Of a DNA stretch of 64,000 bases, positions 60,284 through 64,000 are shown one piece after another. The translations under genes and the position numbers were made by a program. Source of the DNA: Polaribacter marinaquae (GTDB lineage Bacteria > Bacteroidota > Bacteroidia > Flavobacteriales > Flavobacteriaceae); the NCBI RefSeq assembly GCF_038019025.1, contig NZ_CP150496.1:1504001-1568000 (forward strand), read 5' to 3'. Each line of letters starts with the position of its first letter. Position 1 is the stretch's first letter. The notes under the pieces are model-generated. The model was not told where the DNA came from, did no database searches, and was given only the letters and a program-made list of their open reading frames with translations.

Positions 60284-61816
60284 CTAGTTTGTTAACTCTA
60301 TATTAACTGGTAATACCTTTTTTAGTTTATAAGAGTTATTTTTTATTACTGCTTGAATACCGAAAATATTAATTATATCTCCTCTTCTTGCTTTAGAAAG
60401 TGCTTTTTTGGCTGCTGCATTTAATTTAGAACCATTTACAATTATTGCTAATTGACCTGGCACTTTTACTTTAAAGCTTGTTACTCTTAAATCTAAGTCG
60501 AATAAGAAATCTGGCAAACCTGCACCTATTGGCGTATTTGCTAAACCAGATTTAGGCATTCTTACTGTCCCAAATTGTCCTCTTACTGTTCCCATTGCTG
60601 CTGGTATATCTTTAATTCTGAACACAGTTTTTGTGTTTACATTTTTACCATCTGCTAATTTTGCAGAAACATTAATACTAACTGTATTTCCTGCTTTTGG
60701 TCTCATCATGTATTTACCAGAACCAGTTTTTTGCAATCCTGGTGCACTTGCTCTAACATCTTTATCTGGCACACCTGGTAAAGAAATAGATATAGGATTT
60801 GATAAACCTCTATATACTACATTCATTTTATCTGCAGATACAACAGGCGCGTTTGGTTTAGAAATTACAGAATAAGAACTTTTAAAAGGAACCGGAACTT
60901 CTTCTCCGTTTTCCATAAAGTAAATTGTTCCTTTAATATCTTTTTCTCCAACACTACCAGCTCTTAAATCTAAAACTACGCTACCATCTTTAAAGTTATC
61001 GTATTTTTTACCATTTAATTCTACTCTACTAGGTTTTAAGCTTGGGTCATACCTTCCTAAAACAACACTTCCTGTAACTTTATCACCAGGATAAAAAGCA
61101 TTCTTATCAAGTTGTACAACACCATTATAATTAGACATAGAAACTTCACTTTCTAATTGTCCGCCTAATAAATCTGAAATTATATCGCTTTCAGTATTTT
61201 TTACATCAGCTTGTATTTGTGTAAAGTTTGTTAATGAAGCTACCATCGGAAAACCTTCATACCTTGCTCTTAAAAATGGAATTTCTTTCCCTGTTTCTTG
61301 ATCTACTACATCGTCTGTAGAAAACCTGTTATTTAAGACAGGTGCAAATTTACTATCAGATCCTAATGCATTTAAAACATTATTTCTGTAACCATCCATT
61401 TTATCTAAAAACTCTTGCCCTTCTGCTGTATAATTGTCTCCTTTAAAGAAATAAGCATCTAACCAATCTGTTTTGTCCATCTCTTCATAATTGTCTTTAT
61501 CTTCTATATCTGCAGTCATTTTAGACTTTAAATCTGCTAAATATTGATAAAACTCAGAAGAGTATTCTTTTACTTTGTCTGCTTTCTGCTTTAATGGTCC
61601 AAATTTTTCTGGTTGTTCAGAAGCCTTTGTTGCCAAATTTGTATAAGCTAAAGCATTTTTTTCTGCTGTAGAAAGGTTGTTTTCTACTAATTTTTCGTTC
61701 ATAAATCCAAAAGCAGATAAAACTTCTTTACTCATATTCATTGCTAACATTGCAATAAATACAAGATACATTAAGTTAATCATCTTCTGTCTTGCGGACA
61801 TTTTTCCTCCTGCCAT
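60284..61816 (-). CDS. gldM: Gliding motility/type IX secretion protein GldM
   Basis: 510 residues. Starts MAGGKMSARQKMINLMYLVFIAMLAMNMSKEVLSAF, a cytoplasmic tip and the single membrane helix with the conserved Glu that packs against GldL. Residues ~40-225 are the first periplasmic helical domain and ~225-510 three beta-rich domains (GVVQLDKNAFYPGDKVTGSVVLGRYD, VVYRGLSNPISISLPGV, and the C-terminal IVNGSKLNAAAKKALSKARRGDIINIFGI). GldLM is the proton-driven rotary motor of T9SS and gliding. Confidence 0.96.
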   Translation of the reverse strand: MAGGKMSARQKMINLMYLVFIAMLAMNMSKEVLSAFGFMNEKLVENNLSTAEKNALAYTNLATKASEQPEKFGPLKQKADKVKEYSSEFYQYLADLKSKMTADIEDKDNYEEMDKTDWLDAYFFKGDNYTAEGQEFLDKMDGYRNNVLNALGSDSKFAPVLNNRFSTDDVVDQETGKEIPFLRARYEGFPMVASLTNFTQIQADVKNTESDIISDLLGGQLESEVSMSNYNGVVQLDKNAFYPGDKVTGSVVLGRYDPSLKPSRVELNGKKYDNFKDGSVVLDLRAGSVGEKDIKGTIYFMENGEEVPVPFKSSYSVISKPNAPVVSADKMNVVYRGLSNPISISLPGVPDKDVRASAPGLQKTGSGKYMMRPKAGNTVSINVSAKLADGKNVNTKTVFRIKDIPAAMGTVRGQFGTVRMPKSGLANTPIGAGLPDFLFDLDLRVTSFKVKVPGQLAIIVNGSKLNAAAKKALSKARRGDIINIFGIQAVIKNNSYKLKKVLPVNIELTN

Positions 61817-61857
61817 TCTAATTAGTTTTTAAGTTAAATATACATTAGTGAAACTAA

Positions 61858-62502
61858 TTATTTGTTTGACATTGCAGATAGCATGTTACCATATACTCCG
61901 TTTAAAGAAGACAAGTTGCTTGCTAAAGCTTTCATTTGCTCGTGTAATCTTTCTGTATTTTCTACAACAGAAGTATTTAATTCTGCTTGTTTGCTTGTAT
62001 TTTCTACCTGAACTTTGTATAAATTATTTAAAGACTCCATTTGTAATGCAGCTTTAGACATTTCTTCGTTATATTTATTGGTAGAAGCAACAGAACCAGA
62101 TGCTGCAGATAATCCTTCTGCTGCATTTTGAAAGTTTTTCATGCTAGAACCTAAACTTGCCATTAAGTTAGAATCTATTTTTGCTTCTTGTAATAAACTA
62201 TCTAATTTTTGAGAAAGCATTCCTTCTGCTCCTAATTTTTTAGTTTCTTTTTTAGAAGAAATTCCTCCTTCTGCTAATTCTGGATAAACTTTAGACCAAT
62301 CTAAATCTTCTTCTGGTGCATCAAAAGCAGAAATTAAGAATACTATCGCTTCTGCAATTAAACCAATTGTTAGCATTAAACCACCTGTAATTGGCCCGAT
62401 ATTTATATGTTGAATCTTGAATAAAGCTCCAATAATTACTACTGCTGCTCCAATTCCGTAAACGAAATTCATTCCTTTTTTGTACGCTCTTGACTGTGCC
62501 AT
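61858..62502 (-). CDS. gldL: Gliding motility/type IX secretion protein GldL
   Basis: 214 residues. Two membrane helices near the N-terminus (GMNFVYGIGAAVVIIGALFKI and GGLMLTIGLIAEAIVFLISAF), the second carrying Glu residues implicated in proton flow, then DAPEEDLDWSKVYPEL and a cytoplasmic helical tail rich in Ala, Ser and Asn. Partner of GldM in the inner-membrane motor. Lies between gldK and gldM with gaps of 32 and 41 nt. Confidence 0.95.
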   Translation of the reverse strand: MAQSRAYKKGMNFVYGIGAAVVIIGALFKIQHINIGPITGGLMLTIGLIAEAIVFLISAFDAPEEDLDWSKVYPELAEGGISSKKETKKLGAEGMLSQKLDSLLQEAKIDSNLMASLGSSMKNFQNAAEGLSAASGSVASTNKYNEEMSKAALQMESLNNLYKVQVENTSKQAELNTSVVENTERLHEQMKALASNLSSLNGVYGNMLSAMSNK

Positions 62503-62534
62503 TTTTCTTTAAATTAATTTAGGGGTTTTTATTA

Positions 62535-63908
62535 TTATTTATTTCCTGTTCCGATATAGTTTTGAACGGTTCTAAAACCAATGTAGCTTCTTGCAGTATC
62601 TGCATATTCATAATCTCTAGAACTTACTTCTAAAAAGTATGCTACATCTTTCCATGAACCACCTCTTACAATTTTTCTTTTATTTTTTCTATCCTCAACA
62701 TTAGGGTTCATTGTAGAAGCCATGTAGTAAGAAGATAAGTTATATGCTGTATTTGTCCACTCAGAAACATTACCAGCCATATTGTACAAACCGTAATCGT
62801 TTGCATTAAAAGACTTAGCTTCCATAGTATATAAAGCACCGTCTACAGCATAGTTACCTCTAACAGGCTTAAAGTTTGCTAAAAAGCAACCTCTATCACT
62901 AGTTGTTCCTCCTGTTCCCCATGGATATGTTGCAAATTCTAAACCTCCACGTGCAGCATATTCCCATTCTGCTTCTGTAGGCAATCTAAAATCTGGTACT
63001 TGAGTAGCGTTTTTTCTTCCTTTTAAATAATCATTTTTCTTTTTAGTTCTCCAATTACAGAAAGCATTTGCTTGCTCCCAAGTTATACCAACAACAGGGT
63101 AATCTCCATAAGATTGGTGATAAAAATAATCTTGGTGCATAGGATCATTGTAAGAATAATTAAAATCTTTTACCCAAGCAGTTGTATCTGGGTAAATATT
63201 TAAAACTTCAGTTTGAACAAAATCTTTTCTATTCCCTCCTTTTCTTGCTGCATTATCTCTATCAAACCAAGAATATCTATACTTTAAGAATTTAGGATTA
63301 AAAGTTCTAATACCGTCAACAGCTTCTTCTCTACTAATATATAGAGAATCCATTACCTCTACATAATCAATATCTGGATATTCTTCTTTTTTCCAAACTA
63401 ATTCAGTTTCCCAATTTAATGGTTTTATAGAATCGATACCATCGCCTAAGCTCCAGTAGTTTTCATACATATATCTTTGGTAAGGTGTTGCATCTGTGGT
63501 ATCTACTGTAGCAAAAGCATACTCATGTATTCCACCAGAAGGTAAAGCTCCATCAGGATTTGGAGTAGCACTTAAAGCGGCAAACTCTGCTTGATATCCC
63601 AATCTTGTTCTTACGATAGAATCTCTAACCCAATGAACAAATTCTTTGTATTCATTGTTAGTAACTTCAGTTTCATCCATATAATAAGGCCTAACAGTAA
63701 CTGTTTTTGTTGGTGCATTCATAGTACCAATAATATCTTGATCTTGCTTACCCATTGTAAATGAACCACCAGGAATTAAAGCCATACCGTATGGTTTTTC
63801 TGAAAACCATTTCTTCTTAACTTTAACACCCACCAACTCTCCTCTATCATTAGAGCCACAACTGTAAATTACTGCTAATAAAAGTGCAAATATTGCTGCT
63901 TTCTTCAT
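62535..63908 (-). CDS. gldK: Gliding motility lipoprotein GldK
   Basis: 457 residues. Lipoprotein signal ending VIYSC (C17). The body is a formylglycine-generating enzyme-like (SUMF1) fold: PYGMALIPGGSFTMGKQDQD, YYMDETEVTNNEYKEFVHW, PVVGITWEQANAFCNWRTKKK, FRLPTEAEWEYAARGG, YNMAGNVSEWTNTAY, IVRGGSWKDVAY and SYIGFR. GldK uses this fold structurally, as an outer-membrane ring partner of GldN, and is not thought to be catalytic. First gene of the operon. Confidence 0.96.
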   Translation of the reverse strand: MKKAAIFALLLAVIYSCGSNDRGELVGVKVKKKWFSEKPYGMALIPGGSFTMGKQDQDIIGTMNAPTKTVTVRPYYMDETEVTNNEYKEFVHWVRDSIVRTRLGYQAEFAALSATPNPDGALPSGGIHEYAFATVDTTDATPYQRYMYENYWSLGDGIDSIKPLNWETELVWKKEEYPDIDYVEVMDSLYISREEAVDGIRTFNPKFLKYRYSWFDRDNAARKGGNRKDFVQTEVLNIYPDTTAWVKDFNYSYNDPMHQDYFYHQSYGDYPVVGITWEQANAFCNWRTKKKNDYLKGRKNATQVPDFRLPTEAEWEYAARGGLEFATYPWGTGGTTSDRGCFLANFKPVRGNYAVDGALYTMEAKSFNANDYGLYNMAGNVSEWTNTAYNLSSYYMASTMNPNVEDRKNKRKIVRGGSWKDVAYFLEVSSRDYEYADTARSYIGFRTVQNYIGTGNK

Positions 63909-63937
63909 ATTCTGTTTATATCTTAACTAAAAGTTCG

Positions 63938-63968
63938 TAAACCTATTATTTTTTTTGTTAAAAAACAA
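63938..63968 (-). promoter_or_regulatory. Promoter of gldKLMN
   Basis: On the minus strand TTG (63966-63968), 20 nt, TAGGTTTA (63938-63945): one mismatch to TAnnTTTG, about 30 nt before the gldK ATG. Confidence 0.55.
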
Positions 63969-64000
63969 TATTGAAATCGCATTTAACGTATTCATTTTTT

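Noticed and set aside
1..64000. CRISPR arrays, insertion sequences, prophage or a defence island
   Set aside because: No regularly spaced repeats, transposase, integrase or phage structural genes were found. The HEPN-like domain at 26585-28687 belongs to a metabolic enzyme.

Overview
The window reads as chromosome of a marine member of the Flavobacteriaceae (Bacteroidota), close in style to Polaribacter or Tenacibaculum. Support comes from the very AT-rich sequence, the Bacteroidota-type promoters (TTG and TAnnTTTG elements), the gliding/type IX secretion operon gldKLMN, a two-polypeptide methionine synthase, LytTR signalling, a BACON-domain alginate lyase, and families largely confined to this phylum. 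No phage, insertion sequence, CRISPR array or rRNA is seen. One tRNA gene (Asp, GTC) is present.

Layout. 1-15.1 kb: the cut end of a carboxypeptidase-regulatory-domain protein, a glycosyltransferase, a haem-binding protein, lpdA, a PagL-like outer-membrane protein, pabB, tilS, dsbD, ppc and the ComM/YifB ATPase, then tRNA-Asp. 15.3-21.8 kb (minus strand): a DUF58 protein, thioredoxin, metF and the two halves of MetH, the last behind a SAM-I riboswitch. 22.0-32.6 kb (minus strand): a sulfate assimilation block: Rrf2 regulator, DUF2061 protein, cysH, cysD, cysN, a sulfite-reductase-like enzyme with an extra C-terminal HEPN-like domain, two siroheme synthesis genes, a ferredoxin reductase, ferredoxin, cysE and cysM. 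32.6-39.8 kb: an alginate lyase lipoprotein, then metZ-like, a MetX/aspartokinase/homoserine dehydrogenase triple fusion, and metY behind a second SAM-I riboswitch. 40.4 kb onward: metK on the plus strand behind what I read as a SAM-II-type aptamer, a zinc metalloprotease, another regulatory-domain protein, a dus gene, an MscS channel, a Spy-like basic periplasmic protein, gamma carbonic anhydrase with a LytS/LytR pair, a SIMPL protein, a glucosaminidase lipoprotein, a D-cysteine desulfhydrase-like enzyme, an ABC-F protein, DUF983, an FAD oxidoreductase and gldNMLK.

How the parts fit. About a third of the window is one metabolic theme: sulfate is activated and reduced (CysDN, CysH, ferredoxin/FNR-fed reductase with its own siroheme genes), sulfide is fixed into cysteine or homocysteine (CysE, CysM, MetY/MetZ), homoserine is supplied by the triple fusion, methyl groups by MetF/MetH, and MetK makes SAM, which is sensed by at least two and probably three riboswitches. 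A perfect promoter with a dyad over its start site precedes the sulfate block, next to an Rrf2 regulator gene.

The least explained signals are non-coding. They are: (i) a dispersed ~80-bp element in three copies whose base-paired positions change together between copies; (ii) an orphan intrinsic terminator between two divergent genes, preceded by an ECF-type promoter copied almost exactly in front of the Spy-like gene, which suggests a ~120-nt small RNA; (iii) the metK leader, where the SAM-II-like aptamer and a long alternative hairpin exclude each other; (iv) a long hairpin that buries the comM start codon. Assignments rest on reading motifs by eye; no database search or folding program was run.
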